Positions 1 to 6,808 of a DNA stretch of 28,388 bases are shown one piece after another. The translations under genes were made by a program, and so were the position numbers. Origin of the DNA: an uncultured Blautia sp. (GTDB lineage Bacteria > Bacillota > Clostridia > Lachnospirales > Lachnospiraceae); the NCBI GenBank assembly GCA_900541345.1, contig UQJE01000026.1, forward strand, positions 1-28,388. Reading direction: 5' to 3'. The notes beneath the pieces were generated by a model that did not search any database, was not told where the DNA came from, and was given only the letters and a program-made list of their open reading frames with translations. Within the stretch, counting starts at the first letter, position 1. Each line of letters starts with the position of its first letter.

Positions 1-15
1 TTGTTTGTGATGCGA

Positions 16-64
16 TTAAGGGAATGGATACCCTCTACTTCTCATTTTCAATCTTATCCTCCTT
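16..64 (-). other. Divergent leader: ribosome site plus 9-11 codon mini-ORF
   Basis: On the minus strand AAGGAGG (64-58) is followed six bases later by a TTG (51-49) and, in the same frame, an ATG (45-43). The frame reads M-R-S-R-G-Y-P-F-P and stops at TAA (18-16). No other minus-strand frame in the first 60 bases stays open from a plausible start, so any real divergent gene must begin to the left of the window. The mini-ORF could be a leader peptide, a remnant of a broken gene, or chance. It sits just downstream of a good divergent promoter (72-100), the only reason to list it. Confidence 0.3.
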
Positions 65-67
65 TTC

Positions 68-96
68 TTGAAGTATAAACGCTTTTTATATATAAT
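68..96 (+). promoter_or_regulatory. Sigma-A promoter of the LysR gene
   Basis: TTGAAG (68-73), a 17-base spacer and a perfect TATAAT (91-96). The start codon at 158 lies about 55 bases past the expected transcription start. It overlaps the divergent promoter at 72-100 almost completely, so the two should compete for RNA polymerase. Confidence 0.7.
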
Positions 97-100
97 TCAA
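72..100 (-). promoter_or_regulatory. Divergent sigma-A promoter
   Basis: On the minus strand TTGAAT (100-95), a 17-base spacer and TATACT (77-72). It faces out of the left edge of the window and interlocks with the LysR promoter. This is the usual layout for a LysR regulator and a divergently transcribed target gene; the target is not in the window. Confidence 0.6.
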
Positions 101-112
101 ATAGTATAATTA

Positions 113-137
113 AATGATTAAACATAGGTAAATCATT
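113..137 (+). promoter_or_regulatory. Candidate LysR operator (T-N11-A dyad)
   Basis: A perfect interrupted dyad: AATGATT (113-119), 11 bases, AATCATT (131-137). The inner edges are T119 and A131, which is exactly the T-N11-A arrangement of LysR-type boxes. It lies between the -10 (91-96) and the start codon (158), where a bound regulator would be expected to repress its own gene. That role is inferred from position. Confidence 0.55.
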
Positions 138-157
138 ATGTATAAGGAAAGGGAAAT

Positions 158-1033
158 ATGACATTAAGACATTTTAGGATTTTTGTGGCAGTTTACAGAG
201 AGATGAGTATAACAAAGGCAGCGGAAAAATTATATATGGCGCAGCCAAGCGTGAGCCTTGCTGTGAGGGAACTTGAGGAACATTATCAGGCAAGGCTTTT
301 TAATCGGATCAACAGGAGGATTTTTCCCACGGAAAAAGGTACGGCACTTTATGGATATGCCCGGCAGATTATAGAATTAGCAGAAGAGACAGAAGGGGTG
401 ATGCGTACTTCATCTGCGCCGTCAAAACTTCATATTGGCTCCAGCATTACAATAGGCAATACGGTTTTGCCGCAGGTTATCAAAAAGTTTCAGGAAAAAT
501 ACAGGGAATGTGAGGTTCAGGTTACCATTCAAAATTCCAGAAATATTGTACAGGCTGTTGTAAAAAATGAACAGGATATTGGACTTGTGGAAGATAAGGC
601 AGGGAGCAGTCAGCTTGAGGAGGTTCCGTTTTGCTCTGATGAATTTTCCTTTGTCTGCGGAGAAAAACACCCTCTTACGGCAAAACAGAAAGTGACACTT
701 GAAGAAATTGCAGAATATCCTTTTTTTATGAGAGAGGCAGGGAGCGCAAGCAGAGAAGCGTTTGACAATTTTATGAAAATCCGTCAGATAAAGTACCGTA
801 TTCTCTGGGAAAGCATGAGCAATCAGGCTCTGATTCATGGGATTAAAAATCTGGACGGAATTTCTGTTCTTCCTAAAAGAATTTTACGGGAAGAAATAAA
901 AAAAGGGACGGTTAAGCTTCTTCCTGTTTATCCAGAGGAGTTTAACCGCCAGTTTTCTCTTATTTACCATAAGAGGAAGAAAATGCCGGAAGCATTTCAG
1001 TATTTAATTGAAATTCTGATGGAGCAGGAGTAA
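158..1033 (+). CDS. LysR-family transcriptional regulator
   Basis: A 291-residue protein of standard LysR length. Residues 1-60 form the winged helix-turn-helix (SITKAAEKLYMAQPSVSLAV is the recognition region), followed by the linker helix and a substrate-binding fold from about residue 90 (KLHIGSSITIGNTVLP onward). The effector domain has the familiar FMREAGSASREAFDNF segment, resembling the CysB/CysL-like branch of LysR regulators, but the ligand cannot be read from sequence. The ATG start is preceded by AAGGAAAGGGA. Its promoter interlocks with a divergent one and a T-N11-A box lies in its leader, so autoregulation plus control of an off-window divergent gene is the natural inference. It converges on the minus-strand hydrolase gene with only four bases between the stop codons and no visible terminator. 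Confidence 0.93.
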   Translation: MTLRHFRIFVAVYREMSITKAAEKLYMAQPSVSLAVRELEEHYQARLFNRINRRIFPTEKGTALYGYARQIIELAEETEGVMRTSSAPSKLHIGSSITIGNTVLPQVIKKFQEKYRECEVQVTIQNSRNIVQAVVKNEQDIGLVEDKAGSSQLEEVPFCSDEFSFVCGEKHPLTAKQKVTLEEIAEYPFFMREAGSASREAFDNFMKIRQIKYRILWESMSNQALIHGIKNLDGISVLPKRILREEIKKGTVKLLPVYPEEFNRQFSLIYHKRKKMPEAFQYLIEILMEQE

Positions 1034-1037
1034 AGTT

Positions 1038-2141
1038 TTAAACCTCATTATAATATCCGTAAATCAATCGGCTCAGGTAGGCAATATCTTCCTGGGCTTT
1101 TCCTGCGTCTGTGAGATTTTCTGACATAAAGCATACCACAAGGTCAATGCCGTTTGCTGTGTCATAAATAATTCCCGCATCGTTTTCCACAGTGGCAAGT
1201 TCTCCTGTTTTGTTGGCTACATGAACTCCTTCCGGCATCTGTGCCGGGATTTTATTGGTGCGTGTCTGAAGCTTTAAAAGGTGGTACATTGCTTCTGCAT
1301 TTTTTAGTGTGGATTCTGTGGGAATATTACTGCAGAGCTGGTAAATTTCCCCGAGAAAAGCGCCGCAGTCTTTTACAGAGGTGTAGTTATCTCCGTTTTC
1401 TGTTCCCTCCTCCAGCATTCTTTCCATAGAAGTATCTGTATAGCCGTGTGCTTGGCAGAACTGGTTTACAACGGCTTTGCCTGCTTCATTATCACCGCCT
1501 CCCAGGTATCCCACAAGCGTGTTTGCCGCAGCGTTGTCGCTTACGGTAATCATGGCATTCAGATTGCTTTCCAAAGTTTCATTTCCGTACTGTTCTGCAA
1601 GTGCATCATAATTTTCATATACGGCGCCCATGATAAAGAGCTTAATAAGGCTGGCTGCCTGCATTTTTGTATTATTTATAGAACCTTCGGAACCTTTTGC
1701 CAGATTGCATACATAGACAGACCAGTTTCCATTATCCTGGGGAAGAAGCGTGGTAATCTGGGAAAGAAGGCTGTCCAGACTTTCGTCTGTATTATCTGTG
1801 AAAGAATTTCCGGAGGAAGGAGAGAGCATTCCCTCTTCCTGTGATATTTCTGTCTGTGATGAATGATCCTGATTTTCTGTTTGATCATTTGAGGAAACTC
1901 CGGCAGCAGCTTCCTGTGCTTCCAGCTTTTCCAGCTCTTTTGCCTGCTGTTTTAAATTAGCGGCAGATTCGCTGATTTCTTTCACAGTGTTCTGCATTTC
2001 ATTTACCTTTGCCTGCAGAGAGGTAAGGCGGTTGAGACTTAAAAATGTCAAAATGCCAAGAACTGCAAGAGCAGCAGTGAGAACTATAATTACAATATAA
2101 AGAAAAATAGGTTTCTTTTGTCTGGGGGTATTGTTATCCAT
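1038..2141 (-). CDS. Membrane-anchored class-A beta-lactamase-like serine hydrolase
   Basis: A 367-residue protein with a short basic N-terminus, one membrane segment (about 12-34), a coiled-coil-like stretch (36-80), a low-complexity acidic/serine linker (80-125) and a serine hydrolase domain. The catalytic signatures of the beta-lactamase/penicillin-binding fold are present: S164-L-I-K167, S201-D-N203 and K311-T-G313. A class A omega-loop glutamate is not obvious; the E-E-G-T-E-N stretch near 244-249 is the only candidate. Without it, a peptidoglycan-related or regulatory role is as likely as antibiotic hydrolysis. The ATG has a good upstream AAAGGAGA. It starts 15 bases after the amidase gene ends, so the two probably form an operon acting at the outer face of the membrane. 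Confidence 0.88.
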   Translation of the reverse strand: MDNNTPRQKKPIFLYIVIIVLTAALAVLGILTFLSLNRLTSLQAKVNEMQNTVKEISESAANLKQQAKELEKLEAQEAAAGVSSNDQTENQDHSSQTEISQEEGMLSPSSGNSFTDNTDESLDSLLSQITTLLPQDNGNWSVYVCNLAKGSEGSINNTKMQAASLIKLFIMGAVYENYDALAEQYGNETLESNLNAMITVSDNAAANTLVGYLGGGDNEAGKAVVNQFCQAHGYTDTSMERMLEEGTENGDNYTSVKDCGAFLGEIYQLCSNIPTESTLKNAEAMYHLLKLQTRTNKIPAQMPEGVHVANKTGELATVENDAGIIYDTANGIDLVVCFMSENLTDAGKAQEDIAYLSRLIYGYYNEV

Positions 2142-2156
2142 AGAGACTCTCCTTTA

Positions 2157-3161
2157 TTAATTCTGAAAATAAGCGTCAATCCCATCTGCAATTCCCTGTA
2201 CCATTGTCTGGCGGAATGCAGGATCATTCATTTTTGTGTCATCATTCTCATTTGTCATAAATCCCATTTCCAAAATAGTCACAGGAACGCTGCTCCAGTT
2301 GATTCCCGTCATATTATCATAATACTGCACACCCAGATTAGAAAATCCGGTTGCGCTGCAGTAAGCATCAATAAGGCACTGGGACAGCCGATTTGATTCT
2401 TCGTAAAGTTGAGGGACAAAAGGATTTTGAGAGGAAGGAGACATGGTGAGTGCCCCTGAGGCCGTATGGGTGTCCTCTCCGTTTGCGTGGATGCGCACAT
2501 AAATTTCAGAACCCTTCGAGGCGGCAAGTTCCGCCCGTTCCTTATTGCTGATTGCGGTTTCATTATCGGTTCTTGTCATGACGACCTGATATCCCCGCTT
2601 TGTAAGCTCATCTTTTAAAAGAAGAGAAATATCAAGGTTCAGGGCATATTCTGGTACGCCTGTGTAAGCCCCTTGTGTTCCGGTGGAAGCTTTTGCTTTC
2701 ATTTCAGAAGAACCGGGGCCGAGAGGCTCTGTGTCGCTCATGTCAATGGTTTCACTCTGATGTCCCGGGTCAATTCCCACAATATGTCCGTTGGCAGCGG
2801 ATTCGTCCGGGCTGGTGAGATTATCCTGTCCCGCCTCACTGAAAACAGAAGGTTTTGTATTATCGCTGTTTTCTTCTGCTTCAGGTGCACGCTCGCGTTC
2901 TTTTTTCTGATTTTTGGTTTCTTCTTTTTGCTTCTGATATTTTACAGCTGCTTTTTTACTGTCCACTATTTTTGTAAAAATGTCTTCTGCCTGTTTGATT
3001 TCTTCCTGCTTTTTTGCAAGATACTCTTCAGGAGCTTTAAGCTGTTCCTGTGTGGAATCAAGCTGCTTATATGTGGTAAAACTGAAAAAAATCAAAAAAA
3101 CAATGCACAGAAGTCCCGTAAAAAACAGAAGAAGAGAAGAAGGAGATGGTTTTTTGTTCAT
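2157..3161 (-). CDS. Membrane-anchored N-acetylmuramoyl-L-alanine amidase (Amidase_3)
   Basis: A 334-residue zinc amidase expected to cut the bond between N-acetylmuramic acid and L-alanine in peptidoglycan. The zinc and catalytic residues of the Amidase_3 family are visible: H134 in DPGH, E171 in PEYALNL, H225 in RIHANG and E298 in ILEMGFMTN. Residues 8-28 form a membrane anchor and 33-95 a long charged, probably coiled-coil stalk; no SH3 or other wall-binding repeat is seen. The start at 3161 was chosen over an in-frame ATG 81 bases upstream because it has AGGAAG at proper distance and leads directly into the anchor. It is the first gene of a two-gene minus-strand unit with the serine hydrolase and has its own promoter (3251-3279). 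Confidence 0.92.
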   Translation of the reverse strand: MNKKPSPSSLLLFFTGLLCIVFLIFFSFTTYKQLDSTQEQLKAPEEYLAKKQEEIKQAEDIFTKIVDSKKAAVKYQKQKEETKNQKKERERAPEAEENSDNTKPSVFSEAGQDNLTSPDESAANGHIVGIDPGHQSETIDMSDTEPLGPGSSEMKAKASTGTQGAYTGVPEYALNLDISLLLKDELTKRGYQVVMTRTDNETAISNKERAELAASKGSEIYVRIHANGEDTHTASGALTMSPSSQNPFVPQLYEESNRLSQCLIDAYCSATGFSNLGVQYYDNMTGINWSSVPVTILEMGFMTNENDDTKMNDPAFRQTMVQGIADGIDAYFQN

Positions 3162-3250
3162 AATACTTCCTTTCTGTGTGAATAAAGTGAGGTAAAATGC
3201 CTTATGGATTATTCCGCACTGTGTGGCCGCATAATCCTGCATTTGCTATT

Positions 3251-3279
3251 ATTATAATAAGGGAAAATAAAAAAAGCAA
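3251..3279 (-). promoter_or_regulatory. Sigma-A promoter of the amidase-hydrolase unit
   Basis: On the minus strand TTGCTT (3279-3274), 17 bases, perfect TATAAT (3256-3251). The amidase start at 3161 follows after a leader of roughly 80 bases. It is back-to-back with the rpsL promoter, with 18 bases between the -35 boxes. Confidence 0.65.
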
Positions 3280-3297
3280 GGATTCGCAGAAAATGGC

Positions 3298-3326
3298 TTG
3301 ACAGTCCTAAAATTCCGGGATATAAT
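3298..3326 (+). promoter_or_regulatory. Consensus sigma-A promoter of the str operon
   Basis: A perfect match to consensus: TTGACA (3298-3303), a 17-base spacer and TATAAT (3321-3326). It lies about 110 bases upstream of rpsL and should drive rpsL-rpsG-fusA and probably tuf. Confidence 0.9.
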
Positions 3327-3334
3327 AATCTGGC

Positions 3335-3430
3335 GTGCGAATGTAACGTAATTTTTTTGTGCGCACTCAAATGATAATAGCAACCGCAAGGCCCCATAAG
3401 AAACTTATGGAGAAATAAATCGGGAGGTGA
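3335..3430 (+). promoter_or_regulatory. Structured 5' leader of rpsL
   Basis: The roughly 100-base leader holds a perfect 7-bp hairpin, CCATAAG-AAA-CTTATGG (3394-3410), 11 bases before the ribosome site GGGAGGTGA (3422-3430). A possible 5-bp stem pairs GTGCG (3335-3339) with CGCAC (3362-3366) across a T-run. The structures could tune translation or feed back on ribosomal protein level; I do not recognise a known leader family. Confidence 0.4.
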
Positions 3431-3436
3431 AATGGA

Positions 3437-3853
3437 ATGCCAACATTCAACCAGTTAGTAAAAAAAGGACGTCAGACAGCTGTAAAGAAATCTACAGCAC
3501 CGGCTCTTCAGAGAACATACAACTCTTTAAGAAAGAAAGCCGTTGAGCAGTCTGCACCACAGAAACGTGGCGTTTGTACAGCAGTTAAAACAGCTACACC
3601 TAAGAAGCCTAACTCAGCTCTTAGAAAAATCGCCAGAGTTCGTCTTTCCAACGGAATCGAAGTAACAAGCTATATCCCAGGAGAAGGTCACAACCTTCAG
3701 GAGCACAGCGTTGTTCTTATCCGTGGAGGAAGGGTTAAGGACTTACCTGGTACAAGATACCACATCATCAGAGGTACTCTTGATACAGCAGGTGTTGCTA
3801 ACAGAAAACAGGCCCGTTCTAAATACGGTGCTAAGAGACCTAAAAAGAAATAA
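3437..3853 (+). CDS. rpsL: 30S ribosomal protein S12
   Basis: 138 residues, the Firmicute long form with an extra segment after residue 10 (GRQTAVKKSTAPALQRTYNS). S12 sits at the decoding centre and contributes to tRNA selection accuracy. The conserved TPKKPNSALRK (54-64) and RGGRVKDLPGTRYH loops are intact. The lysines that mutate in streptomycin resistance (the second K of PKKPNSA and the K of RVKDLPG) are wild type, so ribosomal streptomycin resistance from this gene is not expected. ATG follows GGGAGGTGA at good spacing. It is the first gene of the str operon. The genes to its left are cell-wall genes on the opposite strand, not rpoBC. Confidence 0.98.
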   Translation: MPTFNQLVKKGRQTAVKKSTAPALQRTYNSLRKKAVEQSAPQKRGVCTAVKTATPKKPNSALRKIARVRLSNGIEVTSYIPGEGHNLQEHSVVLIRGGRVKDLPGTRYHIIRGTLDTAGVANRKQARSKYGAKRPKKK

Positions 3854-4019
3854 ATAAAATAATCAATCGTAAATTCACGGAAGACTATGATTTTTTTGTA
3901 CGGTATTCCATATACCCTGCCGGTTGCGGGTTAAATATAGGACCTTACCAGTGCGAACATGCAATAGTTTCATGCGTGAGTACCGATGATATAATCAATT
4001 GATTAAGGAGGGAAGTACC
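3854..4019 (+). promoter_or_regulatory. Structured S12-S7 intercistronic region
   Basis: A 166-base spacer with several possible stems: GGTAT/ATACC (3902-3906 with 3912-3916), CCC-t-GC paired with GCGGG (about 3915-3930), and a longer stem built from TAC, GCG and CATG (3946-3961) with CATG, CGT and GTA (3971-3982) interrupted by small bulges. In E. coli the S12-S7 spacer binds S7 and represses translation of the distal genes. The same role here is inference from position and folding potential. No good promoter is seen inside. AAGGAGGG sits next to the rpsG start. Confidence 0.4.
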
Positions 4020-4490
4020 GTGCCACGTAAAGGACATACTCAGAAAAGAGACGTTCTGGCAGATCCGATGTACAATAATAAAGTGGTTACCAAACTTATC
4101 AATAACATTATGTTAGATGGTAAGAAAGGTGTCGCTCAGAAAATTGTATACGGAGCATTCGCCAGAGTAGAAGAAAAAGCTGGCAAACCAGCTATCGAAG
4201 TTTTTGAAGAGGCTATGAACAACATCATGCCGCTTCTGGAAGTAAAAGCTAGACGTATCGGTGGTGCTACTTATCAGGTTCCGATCGAGGTAAGAGCAGA
4301 CAGACGTCAGGCGCTGGCTCTTCGCTGGCTCACAACATATTCTCGTAAAAGAGGCGAGAAGACAATGGAAGAGAGACTGGCTAATGAGCTTTTAGATGCA
4401 ATGAACAACACAGGCGCATCTGTTAAGAAGAAAGAAGACATGCACAAGATGGCTGAAGCAAATAAAGCATTTGCTCACTATCGCTTCTAA
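4020..4490 (+). CDS. rpsG: 30S ribosomal protein S7
   Basis: 156 residues, normal length. S7 nucleates assembly of the 3' domain of 16S rRNA and lines the exit-site tRNA channel. The start is GTG at 4020: the product then begins MPRKGHTQKRDVLADPMYNN, colinear with other Firmicute S7 proteins, and AAGGAGGG is correctly spaced. An in-frame TTG at 3999 would add seven residues and overlap the ribosome site, so it is rejected. The conserved GGATYQVPIEVR and ALRWL motifs are present. It is second in the str operon, 17 bases before fusA. Confidence 0.98.
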   Translation: MPRKGHTQKRDVLADPMYNNKVVTKLINNIMLDGKKGVAQKIVYGAFARVEEKAGKPAIEVFEEAMNNIMPLLEVKARRIGGATYQVPIEVRADRRQALALRWLTTYSRKRGEKTMEERLANELLDAMNNTGASVKKKEDMHKMAEANKAFAHYRF

Positions 4491-4507
4491 TCGAGGAGGA
4501 AAAACCA

Positions 4508-6631
4508 TTGGCTGGAAAAGAAGGAAGAGAATATCCATTAGAGAGAACCAGAAACATTGGTATCATGGCTCATATTGATGCAGGTAAAACTACAACAACA
4601 GAGCGTATTCTTTACTATACAGGTGTAAACTATAAGATTGGTGATACTCACGAAGGTACTGCTACTATGGACTGGATGGAGCAGGAGCAGGAGAGAGGTA
4701 TCACAATTACTTCAGCCGCTACAACATGTCACTGGACTCTGCAGGAAAACTGCAAAGCAAAGCCAGGTGCTCTGGAACACCGTATCAACATCATTGATAC
4801 ACCAGGACACGTAGACTTTACAGTAGAGGTTGAGCGTTCCCTTCGTGTACTGGACGGCGCTGTAGGCGTTTTCTGTGCAAAGGGCGGTGTTGAGCCACAG
4901 TCCGAGAATGTATGGCGTCAGGCTGATACCTACAATGTACCTCGTATGGCATTCATCAATAAGATGGACATCCTTGGTGCAGACTTCTATGGTGCAGTAG
5001 AGCAGATCAAGACACGTCTTGGTAAAAACGCAATCTGCATTCAGTTACCAATCGGTAAAGAAGATGAGTTCAAAGGAATTATCGATCTGTTCGAAATGAA
5101 AGCTTACATCTACAACGATGATAAGGGCGATGACATTTCTATCGTTGATATTCCGGAAGAAATGAAAGATGATGCAGAGCTTTACCATACAGAACTCGTA
5201 GAAAAAATCTGCGAGCTGGATGATGACCTGATGATGGAATATCTTGAAGGTGAAGAGCCATCTGTAGATGCTCTGAAAGCTGCATTAAGAAAAGGTACAT
5301 GCGAATGTGCTGCTGTTCCTGTATGCTGTGGTACTGCATACAGAAACAAAGGTGTTCAGAAACTTCTGGACGCAATTATCGAATTCATGCCGTCTCCAGT
5401 AGATGTACCGGCTATCGACGGTGTGGACATGGAAGGAAACGAAATCGTAAGACATTCTTCTGACGAAGAACCGTTTGCTGCTCTTGCATTCAAGATCATG
5501 GCAGACCCGTTCGTTGGAAAACTTGCATTCTTCCGTGTATATTCCGGAACACTGAATTCCGGTTCTTACGTTCTGAACTCCACAAAAGGAAAGAAAGAGC
5601 GTGTAGGACGTATCCTTCAGATGCATGCAAACAAGAGACAGGAGCTTGACAAAGTTTACTCCGGTGATATTGCTGCAGCAGTAGGATTTAAGGTAACAGG
5701 TACAGGTGATACAATCTGTGATGAGCAGCATCCTGTAATTCTGGAATCCATGGAATTCCCGGAACCAGTTATCGAGCTGGCTATTGAGCCTAAGACAAAA
5801 GCAGGACAGGGCAAACTGGGTGAAGCTCTTGTGAAACTTGCAGAAGAGGACCCGACCTTCCGTGCACATACAAATCAGGAAACAGGACAGACCATTATCG
5901 CTGGTATGGGTGAGCTTCACCTGGAAATCATCGTTGACCGTCTCCTTCGTGAATTCAAGGTAGAGGCTAATGTTGGTGCTCCTCAGGTAGCTTACAAAGA
6001 AACAATCACTAAGAATGTTGATGTAGACAGCAAGTATGCAAAACAGTCTGGTGGTCGTGGACAGTATGGTCACTGTAAAGTTAAATTTGAGCCAATGGAT
6101 GCCAACGGTGAAGAACTGTACAAGTTCGAATCCACAGTTGTTGGTGGTGCGATTCCGAAGGAATACATCCCGGCTGTAGGCGAAGGTATCGAGGAAGCTA
6201 TGAAAGCTGGTATCCTCGGTGGATTCCCTGTTGTTGGTATTCACGCAAACGTATACGATGGTTCTTACCATGAGGTTGACTCCTCTGAAATGGCATTCCA
6301 CATTGCAGGTTCTCTTGCATTCAAAGATGCTATGCGTAAAGCTTCCCCGATTCTTCTTGAGCCAATCATGAGAGTCGAGGTTACAACACCAGAGGACTAC
6401 ATGGGAGATGTTATTGGTGACATTAACTCCCGTCGTGGACGTATTGAAGGTATGGATGATATTGGCGGCGGTAAAATGATTCGTGGATTTGTTCCGCTTT
6501 CCGAAATGTTCGGATATGCAACAGACCTGCGTTCCAGAACTCAGGGTCGTGGTAACTACTCCATGTTCTTTGAGAAATACGAGCCAGTTCCAAAATCCGT
6601 ACAGGAAAAAATTCTTGCAAATAAGGAATGA
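4508..6631 (+). CDS. fusA: Elongation factor G
   Basis: 707 residues, full length for EF-G. It hydrolyses GTP to drive translocation and, with the recycling factor, ribosome splitting. GTPase motifs are intact: AHIDAGKTTTTE (21-32), RGITI (63-67), DTPGH (97-101) and NKMD (151-154). Later EF-G domains are complete (GRGQYGHCKVKFEP in domain IV, SRRGRIEGMDD near the C-terminus). The start codon is TTG (4508), with GAGGAGG eight bases upstream and no nearer in-frame ATG before the G1 motif. There is no terminator between fusA and tuf, so read-through is likely in addition to the separate tuf promoter. Confidence 0.98.
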   Translation: MAGKEGREYPLERTRNIGIMAHIDAGKTTTTERILYYTGVNYKIGDTHEGTATMDWMEQEQERGITITSAATTCHWTLQENCKAKPGALEHRINIIDTPGHVDFTVEVERSLRVLDGAVGVFCAKGGVEPQSENVWRQADTYNVPRMAFINKMDILGADFYGAVEQIKTRLGKNAICIQLPIGKEDEFKGIIDLFEMKAYIYNDDKGDDISIVDIPEEMKDDAELYHTELVEKICELDDDLMMEYLEGEEPSVDALKAALRKGTCECAAVPVCCGTAYRNKGVQKLLDAIIEFMPSPVDVPAIDGVDMEGNEIVRHSSDEEPFAALAFKIMADPFVGKLAFFRVYSGTLNSGSYVLNSTKGKKERVGRILQMHANKRQELDKVYSGDIAAAVGFKVTGTGDTICDEQHPVILESMEFPEPVIELAIEPKTKAGQGKLGEALVKLAEEDPTFRAHTNQETGQTIIAGMGELHLEIIVDRLLREFKVEANVGAPQVAYKETITKNVDVDSKYAKQSGGRGQYGHCKVKFEPMDANGEELYKFESTVVGGAIPKEYIPAVGEGIEEAMKAGILGGFPVVGIHANVYDGSYHEVDSSEMAFHIAGSLAFKDAMRKASPILLEPIMRVEVTTPEDYMGDVIGDINSRRGRIEGMDDIGGGKMIRGFVPLSEMFGYATDLRSRTQGRGNYSMFFEKYEPVPKSVQEKILANKE

Positions 6632-6705
6632 GCCAAAGGATAAAATGAGAGATAACCGCAAGGTTTAATCACATTTTGTACAACGCGCTTCATTAATAAA
6701 AAATA

Positions 6706-6748
6706 CTTGCAAATATCCTTGATTTGCAATATAATCAAGGATAGCAAG
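6706..6748. repeat. Long inverted repeat over the tuf promoter
   Basis: The left arm is CTTGC (6706-6710), three unpaired A, then TATCCTTGATT (6714-6724). The right arm is AATCAAGGATA (6733-6743) directly followed by GCAAG (6744-6748). All 16 arm positions pair, with an 8-base centre (6725-6732). The repeat covers the -35, the spacer, the -10 and the expected start point, so most of it is not transcribed and it would act as a DNA operator rather than an RNA hairpin. Confidence 0.6.
6707..6735 (+). promoter_or_regulatory. Sigma-A promoter of tuf
   Basis: TTGCAA (6707-6712), a 17-base spacer and a perfect TATAAT (6730-6735). It lies about 75 bases upstream of the tuf start codon and lets tuf be expressed independently of the str operon. 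Confidence 0.8.
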
Positions 6749-6808
6749 TTTAAAACCGAAAAAGATGCTCTGTATATAAAGAGCCAATTTTTAAGGAGGA
6801 CATTCAAA

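Noticed and set aside
3454..3853. Streptomycin-resistance changes in S12
   Set aside because: The lysines in PKKPNSA and RVKDLPG that usually mutate are unchanged.
3999..4022. TTG at 3999 as start of S7
   Set aside because: It would add seven residues encoded by the ribosome-binding site itself. GTG 4020 gives the conserved MPRKG N-terminus.
5285..6661. Long open frame antisense to fusA (458 codons, minus strand)
   Set aside because: Composition is cysteine, phenylalanine and serine rich, there is no recognisable domain, and it lies fully over a conserved EF-G gene. It is a by-product of biased codon use.
6707..6808. N-terminal extension of EF-Tu back to 6707
   Set aside because: The added codons lie in the promoter and 5' leader; EF-Tu begins MAKAKFER at 6809 with a strong AAGGAGG site.
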